61,129 nucleotides of DNA from the NCBI GenBank assembly GCA_044370695.1, contig JBILVB010000002.1, positions 1 through 61,129 on the forward strand, given 5' to 3'. The first letter of the stretch is position 1, and every line of letters starts with the position of its first letter. The notes beneath the pieces are model-generated. The model was not told the DNA's origin and did not search any database. It saw nothing but the letters and a program-made list of their open reading frames with translations. Below are positions 8,409 to 16,851 of this stretch, piece after piece. A program made the position numbers and the translations under genes. The stretch comes from JBEIFW01 sp044370695. Its GTDB lineage: Bacteria; Actinomycetota; Acidimicrobiia; Acidimicrobiales; Ilumatobacteraceae.

Positions 8409-9446
8409 TCACGTCGGGCCGATCGCGCTCGGACACAGCTCCCGCCAGGCCCGCCACGAACCGGCGCCGGTGGCCGCGACGACGGCGCGCACGATGGCGC
8501 GCTCGACCACGTCGGCTGCTGCCGCGAGCACGACGTTGAGGGCCCGCACCCGCTCGGGCCGGTGATCGGGCGCCGGGCACGTCCCGGTCGAGAGCCCGAA
8601 CAACGTGTCGCCGTCGGTGAGCGCGTGCGCCGGCCGAACGGCGCGAGCGAGGCCGTCGTGACCGACGGCGGCCAGCTTGCGGCACTCGGCGCGATCGAGC
8701 GCGAGATCGGTGGCGACCACTCCGATCGTGGTGTTGAGCGCCGGCGGTGCGGCGGCGGCGGCGAGCAGTGCGGCACGCTCCGCGGCCCGGGGCCGGCCGA
8801 TGCGGGGACCGTCCTCGGGCAGGAGCCGATCGGCGCCCCAGGGCCGGCCCGACCCCGGATCGATCGGAGAGCCGACGGCGTTGCACACGACGAGCGCGGC
8901 GACGGTGCTGCCGTCGGCCAGCACGAGGCTCGCCGATCCGACGCCGCCCTTGAGGCCGCCGGCGACCGCGCCGGTTCCGGCGCCGACGGCGCCCTGTGCG
9001 AACGGGCGGGTACGGGCGGCGGCGGCCGCTGCGGCCCCGAACGATGCGTCGGGCCGGTGGGCGAACGCGCCGCCGCGACCGAGGTCGAAGATCACCGCGC
9101 CCGGCACGATCGGCACGACGGCGCGCTCGTCGGTCCCGACGCGGAACCCGCGTCCGCGGGCTTCGAGCCAACCGAGCACCCCGTGGGCTGCGGCAAGGCC
9201 GTAGGCGCTGCCGCCGGTCAGGCAGATCGCGTCGACGTGCGGGACGAGGTTGGACGGATCGAGCAGGTCGGTCTCACGGGTGCCCGGTGCCGATCCACGC
9301 ACGTCGACCCCGCCGGTGGTGCCGGGCGGGCAGACCACGACGGTCGTACCGGTGAGCCAGCCCCGGCCGCGACGCTGGTGGTGCCCCACGGCGAGGCCGC
9401 GCACATCGGTCAGGTCGTTCGCCGGTCCCGGCCGTAGGCGCTGCAC
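8409..9446 (-). CDS. P1 family (DmpA/S58-type) peptidase
   Basis: 345-residue protein of the DmpA/L-aminopeptidase-D-esterase family, N-terminal-nucleophile hydrolases that cleave themselves into two chains. The N-terminal DLTDVRGLAVGH, the TGGSAYGL motif near 78-84, GAVIFDLGRGG near 117 and the predicted self-cleavage site before Thr239 in NTTIGVVATD are present, so the nucleophile is retained. The start is GTG 9446, with AGGA about 8 nt upstream. The physiological substrate is unknown. It is divergent from the DinB-fold gene. Confidence 0.85.
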   Translation of the reverse strand: MQRLRPGPANDLTDVRGLAVGHHQRRGRGWLTGTTVVVCPPGTTGGVDVRGSAPGTRETDLLDPSNLVPHVDAICLTGGSAYGLAAAHGVLGWLEARGRGFRVGTDERAVVPIVPGAVIFDLGRGGAFAHRPDASFGAAAAAAARTRPFAQGAVGAGTGAVAGGLKGGVGSASLVLADGSTVAALVVCNAVGSPIDPGSGRPWGADRLLPEDGPRIGRPRAAERAALLAAAAAPPALNTTIGVVATDLALDRAECRKLAAVGHDGLARAVRPAHALTDGDTLFGLSTGTCPAPDHRPERVRALNVVLAAAADVVERAIVRAVVAATGAGSWRAWRELCPSAIGPT

Positions 9447-9467
9447 CCCGGCATCCTGACGGTTGCC

Positions 9468-9473
9468 TACGGT
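9468..9473 (+). promoter_or_regulatory. Possible -10 box (TACGGT) for the DinB-fold gene
   Basis: TACGGT lies 54 nt before ATG 9528, which would give a leader of nearly 50 nt with a GGGAACGGGAG purine stretch before the start. Weaker evidence than the leaderless boxes. Confidence 0.3.
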
Positions 9474-9527
9474 GTGCGTCCACGAGCGGTCCCGGGCAGC
9501 GCCCGGGACGGGAACGGGAGCGATGCG

Positions 9528-10106
9528 ATGAGTGATCCCTTGCAGGACGACGTGGCGCTGTACCGGCGGGCCCTCGACGGGTTCTCGGCCGTGGTGGCCC
9601 GGGTCCCCGCCGGCCGGTGGGAGGCGCAGTCTCCGTGCGAGGACTGGAAGGCGATCGAGGTCGTCGGGCACGTCGTCGGTGTGCAGCACTACGTGCGCAG
9701 CGTGGTCACCGGCGCAGCGATGCCCGCATCGCGGCCGTCGCCGCGCGAGAGCGCCGGGGTCGACCCGGCCGGGGCATTCGTCGCAGCCAAGGCCGAGGTG
9801 GTCGCGGCACTCGCTGCGCCCGAGAACCTCGCACGGGTGGTCGCGACGCCGTTCGGTCAGATGCCGGCCGGTCAGTTCGTCGGGGTCCTGGTCCTGGACG
9901 CCCTGACCCACACGTGGGACCTGGCCCGGGCGACCGGCCTGTCCGTGACGCTCGATCCTGAGCTGGTCTCGATCTGCTTCGCCCGGGTGCGCCCGATGGA
10001 CGAGATGCTTCGGCGCCCCGGGACCTTCGGGGCCAAGCGCGAAGCACCGGAGGGTGCCGACGAGGGGACCCGGCTGATGGCGTTCCTGGGCCGAGACGTC
10101 TCCTGA
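9528..10106 (+). CDS. TIGR03086-type DinB-fold metal-binding protein
   Basis: 192 residues of the actinobacterial family related to mycothiol-dependent maleylpyruvate isomerase (DinB-like four-helix fold). The N-terminal helix, CEDWKAIEVVGHVVGVQHYV with metal-ligand histidines near 42-48, and LDALTHTWDLARA near 125-137 are typical. Function is unproven; a mycothiol-linked thiol transferase or isomerase role is a family inference. ATG 9528 is chosen over an upstream in-frame GTG at 9474 because it is preceded by a purine-rich stretch and matches family N-termini. Confidence 0.8.
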   Translation: MSDPLQDDVALYRRALDGFSAVVARVPAGRWEAQSPCEDWKAIEVVGHVVGVQHYVRSVVTGAAMPASRPSPRESAGVDPAGAFVAAKAEVVAALAAPENLARVVATPFGQMPAGQFVGVLVLDALTHTWDLARATGLSVTLDPELVSICFARVRPMDEMLRRPGTFGAKREAPEGADEGTRLMAFLGRDVS

Positions 10107-10121
10107 TTCGTCCGGAGCGCT

Positions 10122-11243
10122 TCAGGCGCCTGCCGTGACGAACCGGTTCCGGCCGGCCGTCTTGGCGGCGTACAACGCGTCGTCGGCCTCACGCAGGAGC
10201 TCGCCGAGGCCGGTTCCGGTGCGGAACACTGCCACGCCGATCGACACGGTGACGGCGCCCCCGTGGTCGAAGCGCGTCGTGCGTACGGTCTCGACGAGCA
10301 TCTCGGCCAGGCCTGCGGCGTCGGCGGCATCGCAGCCGGGCGCGAGCACGGCGAACTCCTCACCGCCGAGGCGAGCGAGCACGTCGCTCGAGCGGACGCG
10401 TTCGCGCATCCGCTGGGCCGTTCGCTGCAGCACCGCATCGCCGACGGCATGGCCGTAGGTGTCGTTGACGGCCTTGAAGTGGTCGAGATCAGCGAGCAGC
10501 AGGGCAAGGCGCCCGTCCTCGGCACGCTGCAGCGCCTGTTCGGCCTGTCGGGTGAAGCGCCGGCGGTTCGCAAGGCCGGTGAGCGCGTCGTGTGACGCGA
10601 GATGCTCCATTTCGGCGTTCGCTGCCAAGAGCAACTCCCGGTTGTGCGCCAGTTCGAGTTCCGTGCGGATGCCGTCGACCACGCTGCGATGGGCGCGGTG
10701 GTGGGCGAGCGCCACGTTCACCTGGTAGACGACGGTCCCCACCACGAGGACCAGCGTCTCGCCGGGTGTCTCGTGGATGAGCCGGGCCAGTGCCGACAGC
10801 GTCGGCGGCACGATGGCGGCGTAGAAGTGGACCGGCGTCCCGACCGAGATCGTCGAATAGGCCGCAGTGGTGGCGGTGACTGCGCTGCAGAGCAGGAACG
10901 CCTCGACGAGCCCGATGGGGCCGGGCAGCAGCAGCCAGGGTGCGGCCGCGACCGACGAGCTGCCTGCGAGCACGCTCACCAGGCGTGCCCCCAAGGTTCG
11001 TGCGGCGGGTACGCCGGACCGGTGGAGGTCCTGGACCCGGCGGGTGAGACCGAATGCCACGATTCCGCCGATCCCGCTCCACACGACCCACACGAGCGCC
11101 GGCTCGATCGGCGGTCGAATGACGGCGGCCAGGACGACCATCGTCAGCGGAAGCACGAAGGTCAGATGTGCGGCGCGGTTCCAGTCCCGCTCGAGGCATT
11201 CGAGCCGGAGGTCGTGGTTCAGGGCGGCGCTGCGAGGTCGCAA
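10122..11243 (-). CDS. Membrane-anchored diguanylate cyclase (GGDEF)
   Basis: Probable c-di-GMP synthase. From TTG 11243 it is 373 residues: a short cytoplasmic N-terminus, about six hydrophobic helices (residues ~30-190), a short linker, then a GGDEF domain from about 215. The active site reads GGEEF at 293-297 and an inhibitory I-site RxxD (RSSD) is at 284-287, so it should be active and feedback-inhibited. The start is uncertain: no ATG or GTG lies before the first membrane helix, only TTG 11243. It converges on the DinB-fold gene with a 15-nt gap. Confidence 0.85.
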   Translation of the reverse strand: MRPRSAALNHDLRLECLERDWNRAAHLTFVLPLTMVVLAAVIRPPIEPALVWVVWSGIGGIVAFGLTRRVQDLHRSGVPAARTLGARLVSVLAGSSSVAAAPWLLLPGPIGLVEAFLLCSAVTATTAAYSTISVGTPVHFYAAIVPPTLSALARLIHETPGETLVLVVGTVVYQVNVALAHHRAHRSVVDGIRTELELAHNRELLLAANAEMEHLASHDALTGLANRRRFTRQAEQALQRAEDGRLALLLADLDHFKAVNDTYGHAVGDAVLQRTAQRMRERVRSSDVLARLGGEEFAVLAPGCDAADAAGLAEMLVETVRTTRFDHGGAVTVSIGVAVFRTGTGLGELLREADDALYAAKTAGRNRFVTAGA

Positions 11244-11326
11244 GTGGTCGGTGATGGTGCACCGATCGGCGGGCGCGCCGGCACCTCCATCTGTTTCGCG
11301 GCAGGGAGCGTTCGGGATGTCTGCAA

Positions 11327-11836
11327 TCAGTCGGACACGGCGAGGTGCCGCCGGCCCGGAGCCCGCTCGAGCGCAACCGGGAAGATCGAGCGGGTGCCGG
11401 TCTCCCAGCGAACGGTGAGTGTGCACGATCGGATCCGCCAGCCGTCGGGGGTCCGCACGAGCCGGTTCGTGTAGTGGCCACCGAGCGTGCAGAACGTCAC
11501 GGGCTGGTCGGCGACGTAGTGCTGTGCATGCATCTCGGACACGCACGTGGCGGCGGTTGCGCGGCCGTCGGACCCGAACGCCTCGAACGTGACGACGTGG
11601 TTGGTGGACAGGTGCTGCGTGGCGTCGAAACCGTCCTGGAGGCTGCGGACGCGCTGCACCCAGTCCTCGCGGGTCATCTCGGCGCCCGTGCCGCCGCTGA
11701 ACGACGAGAAGTCGATGTGCACCGGGTCGGTGAAGATCGAGCGGTACAGCGCCCAGTCCCGCCGATCGATCCCGGTGGCGTAGGCGATGACGACGTCGCT
11801 GATGGCGGCCCGGTCGACGAGGTGCTGCAGGTCCAT
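11327..11836 (-). CDS. SnoaL-like (NTF2-fold) protein
   Basis: 169 residues of the SnoaL_4 type within the NTF2 superfamily, small cone-shaped domains that bind hydrophobic ligands and can act as isomerases, dehydratases or dioxygenase partners. The start LQHLVDRAAISDVVIAYA, DWALYRSIFTDPVHIDF and the late HYTNRLVRTPDGWRI are family-typical. No reaction can be assigned. It lies in an accessory catabolic neighbourhood with an LLM oxidoreductase and a Rieske oxygenase. A -10-like TAGACC sits 8 nt before the start but lacks the final T. Confidence 0.75.
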   Translation of the reverse strand: MDLQHLVDRAAISDVVIAYATGIDRRDWALYRSIFTDPVHIDFSSFSGGTGAEMTREDWVQRVRSLQDGFDATQHLSTNHVVTFEAFGSDGRATAATCVSEMHAQHYVADQPVTFCTLGGHYTNRLVRTPDGWRIRSCTLTVRWETGTRSIFPVALERAPGRRHLAVSD

Positions 11837-11918
11837 GGCCCGTCGGTCTAGGTCGAGCGATGGTGACGGCGCCAGCGGATCGTTCCCGTGCCGGGTCCGG
11901 GCGCGGCATGATCCTGCG

Positions 11919-12863
11919 ATGCGCCTCGGGTTGTGCCTTCCGCAGCTCGGACCGGGGATCGATGCCGGGGTGGTGCGCCACTTCGCCGTCGAGGCCGACC
12001 GGCTCGGGTTCGATTCGCTCTGGGTGCAGGAGCACCTGATGTTCCCGCTCGAGCCCCGCTCGGGCTACGCCGGGATCCCGGGGCGGCCGTGGCCGACCCC
12101 GTACGAGTCGGTGCTCGCCCCGCTCGAGGAGCTGGCCTTCGTCGCGGCGGTCACCGAACGCTGCACGATCGGAACCTCGATCCTCGTCGCCGGCTACCAC
12201 CGGCCGGTGCCGCTGGCCAAGCAGGTGGCGACGCTCGACGTGCTGTCGGGCGGTCGGGTCGCACTCGGCCTCGGGGCCGGTTGGTCCCGGGACGAGTACG
12301 ACCTGGTCGGCACCCCGTTCGAGCACCGGGGCCGGTGGGCCGAGGAGCTCACCGAGGCGCTGCTGGCCTGCTGGGGTCCCGATCCGGTGCAGTACCGGGG
12401 GCGCCTGTTCGACCTCGCGCCGATGCTCGCCTCCCCCAAGCCCGTGCGCGGCAGGGTCCCGTTGGTGTCCGGGTTCTGGTCCGAGGCCGGCCTGCGCCGT
12501 ACGGCCCGGCTGTTCGACGTCTGGCAACCGGCCGGTGTGCCGGCTGCGACGGCCGTCGAGCGGCTCGGGCTGATCAACGAACGGGCACGGGAGGACTACG
12601 GGCGTGGCCCCCTCGAGCTGAGCCTTCGGGTGTTCGTCGCCCCCGCGCTGCCCGGGGCGACCGCACCCCCGGGCGACGGGGGGATGCGGCCGACCTGGCG
12701 GGGCGACATCGACGATCTCGCAGCCCACGTCGCCGACGCGAAACAGGCCGGCTGCGACGAGGTCGTGCTCGACGCCTCGTTCGCAACCGGCCTGCCCGTC
12801 GGATCGGGCTGGACGGACCAGCCGGAATTCCTGGCCCCACTGCTCACCGTCGCCCACGACTGA
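11919..12863 (+). CDS. LLM-class F420-dependent oxidoreductase
   Basis: 314-residue luciferase-like TIM barrel, probably using cofactor F420. Start LGLCLPQLGPG, the SLWVQEHLMFP strand near 40-50, IGTSILVAGYHRPVPLAKQVATLD near 90-113 and the GLGAGWSRDEYDLVG stretch near 123-137 are typical of the actinobacterial F420 (TIGR03619-like) subgroup. The substrate is unknown. CATGAT 6 nt before ATG 11919 may be a weak -10 box. The gene converges on the Rieske ferredoxin gene across a strong hairpin. Confidence 0.85.
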   Translation: MRLGLCLPQLGPGIDAGVVRHFAVEADRLGFDSLWVQEHLMFPLEPRSGYAGIPGRPWPTPYESVLAPLEELAFVAAVTERCTIGTSILVAGYHRPVPLAKQVATLDVLSGGRVALGLGAGWSRDEYDLVGTPFEHRGRWAEELTEALLACWGPDPVQYRGRLFDLAPMLASPKPVRGRVPLVSGFWSEAGLRRTARLFDVWQPAGVPAATAVERLGLINERAREDYGRGPLELSLRVFVAPALPGATAPPGDGGMRPTWRGDIDDLAAHVADAKQAGCDEVVLDASFATGLPVGSGWTDQPEFLAPLLTVAHD

Positions 12864-12895
12864 GCGGGCCGCCGAGTCCCGGCTTGGCGGCCCGC
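12864..12895. terminator. Bidirectional hairpin terminator between convergent genes
   Basis: A perfect 10-bp inverted repeat (GCGGGCCGCC and its complement, arms 12864-12873 and 12886-12895) with a 12-nt loop sits between the LLM stop and the ferredoxin stop. There is no T-tract on the plus side, as is common in high-GC actinobacteria. Confidence 0.7.
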
Positions 12896-12912
12896 CCCGA
12901 TCCGCAGCGACG

Positions 12913-13284
12913 TCAGCGCGTCTGGAAGTACCCGCCCGGTGGGCCGGCGGAGGGCGGTTTGGGCGCCCGTACGGCCGGGGTGACGGCTGCCCCCTCAGGA
13001 CCTTCGGTCACGGTGAAGCACTTCACTCCGGTCCACGCCGGTGGACCGAGGTGCGTGCCGTCACGCACGTCGAACTGTGCGCCGTGCAGCGGGCAGGTGA
13101 CGACGTAGCCCGAGAGCAGCCCGTCGGACAGCGTCGTGTCGGCATGGCTGCACAGGTCCTCGAGCGCGTACAGCGCACCGCCGACCCGGCACACCACGAC
13201 CTCGACACCGCCGGCCGTGCAGGCCCGCATGTCGCCGTCGCGCAGGTCGGAGCAGTCCCCGATCGGGACCGCGTCAGCGCTCAC
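12913..13284 (-). CDS. Rieske [2Fe-2S] ferredoxin-like protein
   Basis: 123-residue small Rieske protein, a likely electron carrier for the adjacent ring-hydroxylating oxygenase. The cluster ligands are C45-S-H47 and C64-P-L-H67, and IGDCSDL at the N-terminus plus the GAQFDVRDGTHLGPPA tail match the NirD/biphenyl-ferredoxin type. Its start overlaps the oxygenase gene end by 11 nt, so the two are co-translated. No reductase component is visible nearby. Confidence 0.9.
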   Translation of the reverse strand: MSADAVPIGDCSDLRDGDMRACTAGGVEVVVCRVGGALYALEDLCSHADTTLSDGLLSGYVVTCPLHGAQFDVRDGTHLGPPAWTGVKCFTVTEGPEGAAVTPAVRAPKPPSAGPPGGYFQTR

Positions 13285-14629
13285 GCCGCGCCTCGGCGAT
13301 ACGGCGGTCGATGTTGTCGTGGAAGAACCGGATGCGGCGTTCCTGCCACGGCAGGTACTCGCCCCGGTAGCCGCGCGAGCGCAGGCCGGCCTGCTGGGTG
13401 GACCAGATGGCGACGTCCTGGTCGATGCCCGGCCCGCAGGACACCTCGCCGACCTTGCCGGTCTGGTGCTCGCACTGGTGATCGATCGCCACCCACTCGC
13501 GCATCGAGTTCGAGAAGTACTCGGTCGAGCCTTCGGGGAACAGCGTGAGGTACCACATGTCGAACAGGCAGCGCTCCGGGTCGGTCGGGTGGGGCCGACC
13601 CATCAGGAAGATGCACCCGTCGGGCTTCATCGAGAACGAGACGTTCGGGAACACCGTGTAGTGGTAGTGGTCCGTCAGCTGCTCGTCGGAGTACTGCGAG
13701 AAGTCGTACCCCTTCGACGCGCCGAGTTCGCGCTTGCGGCGCTGCAGCGCCAGGCGCAGCCCGGGCAGGTCGTCGCGGTACGGCTCGGGGTCGAGATCCC
13801 AGTACTGCAGTTCCATCGCCAGACCCTGGAAGGTGCGGTCGGGCTTGCCGGTGTACTGCGGGCCGGGGCCGCCGCCGGGCATCAGCATGCGGCAGTGGCC
13901 GGTGTCGTAGAGATCGAACTGGCAACCGGTGTGGTGCTCGTTCATCACCGGCAGCGTCTGCGGGTGGACGAAGGGGAGGTGGTAGCTCTCGTTGAAGTTG
14001 TCCTGGATGCACTTCCAGTTGAAATCGCCCTCGAGCGTCACCCAGTGGGTGCGCTTCATGCGCTCCATCCGGTAGCCGTCGAGCTGCTCGGCGATGGGGC
14101 TCAGGTACTCGGCGAGCGACACGCAACCCGGGTCCATGTTGATCCACACGAACCCGCCCCAGGTGTCGCAGGGCACCTCGACGAGATTGCGCACCCCGCA
14201 GGGGCTGCCCTGCGGGAAGTCGTCCTCGTCGTAGACCCAGCGAAGGATGCCGCCGTCGTCGAAGCGCCAGCCGTGGTAAGCGCACGCGAACTGCCCGCCC
14301 GCGAGCCGGCCGAGTTCGGCGTGCACGAGCCGGTTCCCGCGGTGCTGGCACACGTTGTAGAAGGCTCGGATCCGGGTGTCGGTGCCGCGGACGACGAGGA
14401 TCGACTCGCGCCCGATCTCGTAGGTGAAGTAGTCGCCCGGCGACGGGACCTGGTTCACGAGGCCGGCGATCAGCCAGACCTTCGTCCAGATGCCGTCCCA
14501 CTCGGCCCGCATGAACTCGTGGGTGTGGTAGCGCTCACCGGTGATCGGCGCGCCGCCCAGTGCCGGCTCGGGCGCCTTGTCCCTGGTGATGCCGCGCTGG
14601 TCACGCGGCTCGCTCGCGACGTCGGTCAT
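13274..14629 (-). CDS. Aromatic-ring-hydroxylating oxygenase, alpha subunit (Rieske non-heme iron)
   Basis: 451-residue oxygenase. The N-terminal Rieske domain has C94-x-H96 and C116-x2-H119; the catalytic domain carries the mononuclear-iron motif D210-N-F-x-E-x-Y-H217-x4-H222. Such enzymes oxygenate aromatic rings, sterols or quaternary amines; the substrate cannot be told. ATG 14629 is preferred over the adjacent GTG 14632 because AAGGAG is 5 nt upstream of it. It is followed by its ferredoxin in an operon, behind a promoter that overlaps a palindrome, suggesting repression. Confidence 0.92.
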   Translation of the reverse strand: MTDVASEPRDQRGITRDKAPEPALGGAPITGERYHTHEFMRAEWDGIWTKVWLIAGLVNQVPSPGDYFTYEIGRESILVVRGTDTRIRAFYNVCQHRGNRLVHAELGRLAGGQFACAYHGWRFDDGGILRWVYDEDDFPQGSPCGVRNLVEVPCDTWGGFVWINMDPGCVSLAEYLSPIAEQLDGYRMERMKRTHWVTLEGDFNWKCIQDNFNESYHLPFVHPQTLPVMNEHHTGCQFDLYDTGHCRMLMPGGGPGPQYTGKPDRTFQGLAMELQYWDLDPEPYRDDLPGLRLALQRRKRELGASKGYDFSQYSDEQLTDHYHYTVFPNVSFSMKPDGCIFLMGRPHPTDPERCLFDMWYLTLFPEGSTEYFSNSMREWVAIDHQCEHQTGKVGEVSCGPGIDQDVAIWSTQQAGLRSRGYRGEYLPWQERRIRFFHDNIDRRIAEARRER

Positions 14630-14652
14630 CACGGCTCCTTTCGACGACGGCG

Positions 14653-14658
14653 ATCGTA
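14653..14658 (-). promoter_or_regulatory. -10 box (TACGAT) of the Rieske oxygenase operon
   Basis: TACGAT on the minus strand overlaps the palindrome at 14655-14670 and lies 23 nt before ATG 14629. The predicted leader of about 17 nt contains the AAGGAG ribosome-binding site (14635-14640). Confidence 0.45.
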
Positions 14659-14670
14659 ACAGCCGTTACG
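14655..14670. promoter_or_regulatory. Palindromic operator (CGTAAC-N4-GTTACG)
   Basis: A perfect 6-bp inverted repeat with a 4-nt centre overlaps the putative -10 box of the oxygenase-ferredoxin operon. Its size and AT-rich arms in a GC-rich background resemble TetR-family operators. A bound regulator would block RNA polymerase. No regulator gene is adjacent. Confidence 0.5.
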
Positions 14671-14697
14671 CGCCCGTCCGGCCGCTCCCGGATGGGC

Positions 14698-15027
14698 TCA
14701 CTCCCGGTAGAGCACCACGTCGCCGACGACGAGGGACACGCCGGTCACCCCGCCCGTCACGAGCAGCGAGCGGTACCGGATCTCGGCCGGCACCGGCCCG
14801 TCGGGACCGTCGAAGTGGATCGCCACGGAGCCGTTCGGGCGGGCGTTGCGCTCGACCCGCCCTCGCACCTGCCCGTCGAGGACCACCACGCCGTGCATCA
14901 TCTGGCCCACGGCGATCTCGAGCAGATGGAGCCGGCCCGTCGGGGATCGCACCTGGAAGGCTCGATACGACTCCGTGGCGAGCTTCAGGACGGCGTCCCA
15001 CGGCGACGGTGCGGCCGGGGGTGCCAT
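14698..15027 (-). CDS. Uncharacterised small protein
   Basis: 109 residues, not recognised. It is soluble, with a helical start (about 10-25) and several alternating beta-type segments, for example LHLLEIAVGQMMHGVVVLDG and VTGVSLVVGDVVLYRE. It begins 20 nt after the stop of the 86-residue gene and probably shares its transcript. It converges toward nothing on this side; the oxygenase operon promoter lies just beyond its stop. Confidence 0.55.
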   Translation of the reverse strand: MAPPAAPSPWDAVLKLATESYRAFQVRSPTGRLHLLEIAVGQMMHGVVVLDGQVRGRVERNARPNGSVAIHFDGPDGPVPAEIRYRSLLVTGGVTGVSLVVGDVVLYRE

Positions 15028-15047
15028 GCCGCGGCCGCCGGTCCGCT

Positions 15048-15308
15048 TCAGCGGGCTCGCTTGGCGAGCCGCTTGGCCGTGCGGCCGGTTGGCTCGAGGT
15101 GCCGGCCGTCGAGGTCGGCGAGTTCGATCCCGTTCTCGAACAGCACGCGGTAGCGGAGCCAGTTGAAGCCGTTGGCCAGCAGCACCCGGCCGGCGGAGCC
15201 CGCCGGGACCCCGTCCAGATCGATCCGGGCGAGCACCCGATCGCCCTTGCGGAGCTCGAGTTGGTCCTGGTGCGGGCGGGCGAGCGCGTGTGCGGTCCAG
15301 GTCGGCAT
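15048..15308 (-). CDS. Uncharacterised small basic protein, SH3-like barrel possible
   Basis: 86 residues, not recognised. The core (about 20-68) ELRKGDRVLARI, GSAGRVLLANG and YRVLFENGIELADLDG looks like a small beta-barrel of the KOW/SH3 kind, followed by a lysine/arginine-rich tail. ATG 15308 is chosen; six more codons upstream are open but without a better start signal. It is divergent from trigger factor, 113 nt apart. Confidence 0.55.
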   Translation of the reverse strand: MPTWTAHALARPHQDQLELRKGDRVLARIDLDGVPAGSAGRVLLANGFNWLRYRVLFENGIELADLDGRHLEPTGRTAKRLAKRAR

Positions 15309-15405
15309 ACGTTCGCATCCTGGCACACCGACCCGTCACCACGCGTACGCCGGCGCCGGCTCGTCGCGCCCGGCGCTGCCTCGCCGCCGCGCGTCGTCGG
15401 GCCGG

Positions 15406-15411
15406 TACACT
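15406..15411 (+). promoter_or_regulatory. -10 box (TACACT) for tig
   Basis: TACACT, preceded by CCGG, ends 10 nt before ATG 15422, so the transcript of the tig-clpP-clpX unit is probably leaderless or nearly so. Confidence 0.55.
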
Positions 15412-15421
15412 CCGACCCCTG

Positions 15422-16819
15422 ATGAGAAGCACGCTCGAACCGGTTGAGGGCACCGAAGGGAAGTCCCTCGTCAAGCTGTCCGTCGAGGTCGACGAGGTCG
15501 AGTTCGAGCACGAGATCGACGCGGCGTTCCGTGCGATCGCCCGGGAGGTGCGCATCCCCGGCTTCCGGCCCGGCAAGGCACCCCGGCGGATCCTCGAAGC
15601 GCGGATCGGCCGGGCGCCCGCGCGTGAGCAGGCCTTGCGCGACGGCATCCCGCAGTTCCTCGCCCGTGCGGTGCGCGAGCACGGGGTCGACGTGATCGCC
15701 CCGCCGGAGATCGACATCACCGACGGGCACGACGACGGCCCGGTCCGCTTCGCCGCCACCGTCGAGGTCCGGCCGGAGGTGACCGTGCCGGGCTACGGCG
15801 GCCTGCGCGTGGAGATCGAGGGCATCGAGGCCAGCGACGACGAGGCCGAGGCTCCGATCACCGCCGAGCGCCGTCGGCACGGGTCCCTCGAGCCGGTCGA
15901 TCGGCCGGCTGCGATCGGGGACTTCCTCACGCTCGACATCGCCGGGACGCGCGACGGAGAGCCCGTGCCGGGCCTCAACGTCGAGGACTGGTCCTACGAA
16001 CTCGGCCGCGGGTGGATCGCCGTCGACTTCGACGAGCGTCTCACCGGGGCGTCGGCCGGCGAGACGCTGGTGTTCTCCACCATCCCGAGCGGCACCACCG
16101 ATCCGGCCGAGCTCACCGTGGTGGTGCAGCAGGTGCAGGCGCTGTCGCTCCCCGAGCTCACCGACGAATGGGTGTCCGAGCACGTCGCCTCCGCCGACAC
16201 CGTCGAGGCGTGGCGGGCGGCCACCCGCCAGCGGGTCGAGGCGGCCAAGGTGTTCCGGGCCCGCCAGGAGCTCGTCGAGCGGGCCGTCGCCGCGCTCGCA
16301 GATCTCGTCGACGACGAGCCCCCTGCGACGCTCGTCAACGCCGAGGTCCGGGCCCGCGCCCAGGACACCTTCGAGCGGATCCAGCGCCAGGGCCTCAGCG
16401 TCGAGCAGTACTTCCAGTTCACCGGCCAGGATCCGGGCCTGTTCACCGCCGGGCTCACCGACGAAGCCACCCGCGCCGTGAAGGCGGACCTCGGGCTGCG
16501 GGCCGTCGCCGTGGCCGAGGGAATCGAGGCCGACGACGACGACGTCGAGGCCGAGTACGAGCGGATCGCCCGGCAGGTCGGACAGAAGCCCGGTCAGGTC
16601 CGCAAGGCATACGAGCGTCAGGACGCGGTCGACGGCCTGCGCGCCGAGCTGCGCAAGCGCAAGGCCCTCGAATGGCTGATCGAGCACGTCGAGATCGTCG
16701 ATGCATCCGGCGCGGTGATCGAGCGGTCCCGGATCCTGCCGAACGGTTCGGCCGCCCAGCTCGCGGCCGACGACGAGCCCGATACGACTGTCCCCGTCGA
16801 CGGCGGTGACGCCGAGTGA
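15422..16819 (+). CDS. tig: Trigger factor (ribosome-associated chaperone and prolyl isomerase)
   Basis: 465 residues. The N-terminal ribosome-binding domain has the signature IPGFRPGKAPRRILEARIG at about 41-59 (canonical GFRxGxxP). A PPIase domain of the FKBP type follows (about 150-235; IGDFLTLDIAGTRDGE, ELGRG), then the helical C-terminal chaperone arms to about 440 and a short acidic tail. It binds ribosomes near the exit tunnel and folds nascent chains. It is first in a tig-clpP-clpX group, linking folding with degradation. Confidence 0.95.
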   Translation: MRSTLEPVEGTEGKSLVKLSVEVDEVEFEHEIDAAFRAIAREVRIPGFRPGKAPRRILEARIGRAPAREQALRDGIPQFLARAVREHGVDVIAPPEIDITDGHDDGPVRFAATVEVRPEVTVPGYGGLRVEIEGIEASDDEAEAPITAERRRHGSLEPVDRPAAIGDFLTLDIAGTRDGEPVPGLNVEDWSYELGRGWIAVDFDERLTGASAGETLVFSTIPSGTTDPAELTVVVQQVQALSLPELTDEWVSEHVASADTVEAWRAATRQRVEAAKVFRARQELVERAVAALADLVDDEPPATLVNAEVRARAQDTFERIQRQGLSVEQYFQFTGQDPGLFTAGLTDEATRAVKADLGLRAVAVAEGIEADDDDVEAEYERIARQVGQKPGQVRKAYERQDAVDGLRAELRKRKALEWLIEHVEIVDASGAVIERSRILPNGSAAQLAADDEPDTTVPVDGGDAE

Positions 16820-16851
16820 CGCCCCGACCCCTCACCCCCGGAGGTTCCGGC

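Noticed and set aside
16816..16851. clpP start at GTG 16816 overlapping the tig stop
   Set aside because: GGAGGT lies 6 nt before GTG 16852, and the shorter form matches ClpP N-termini.
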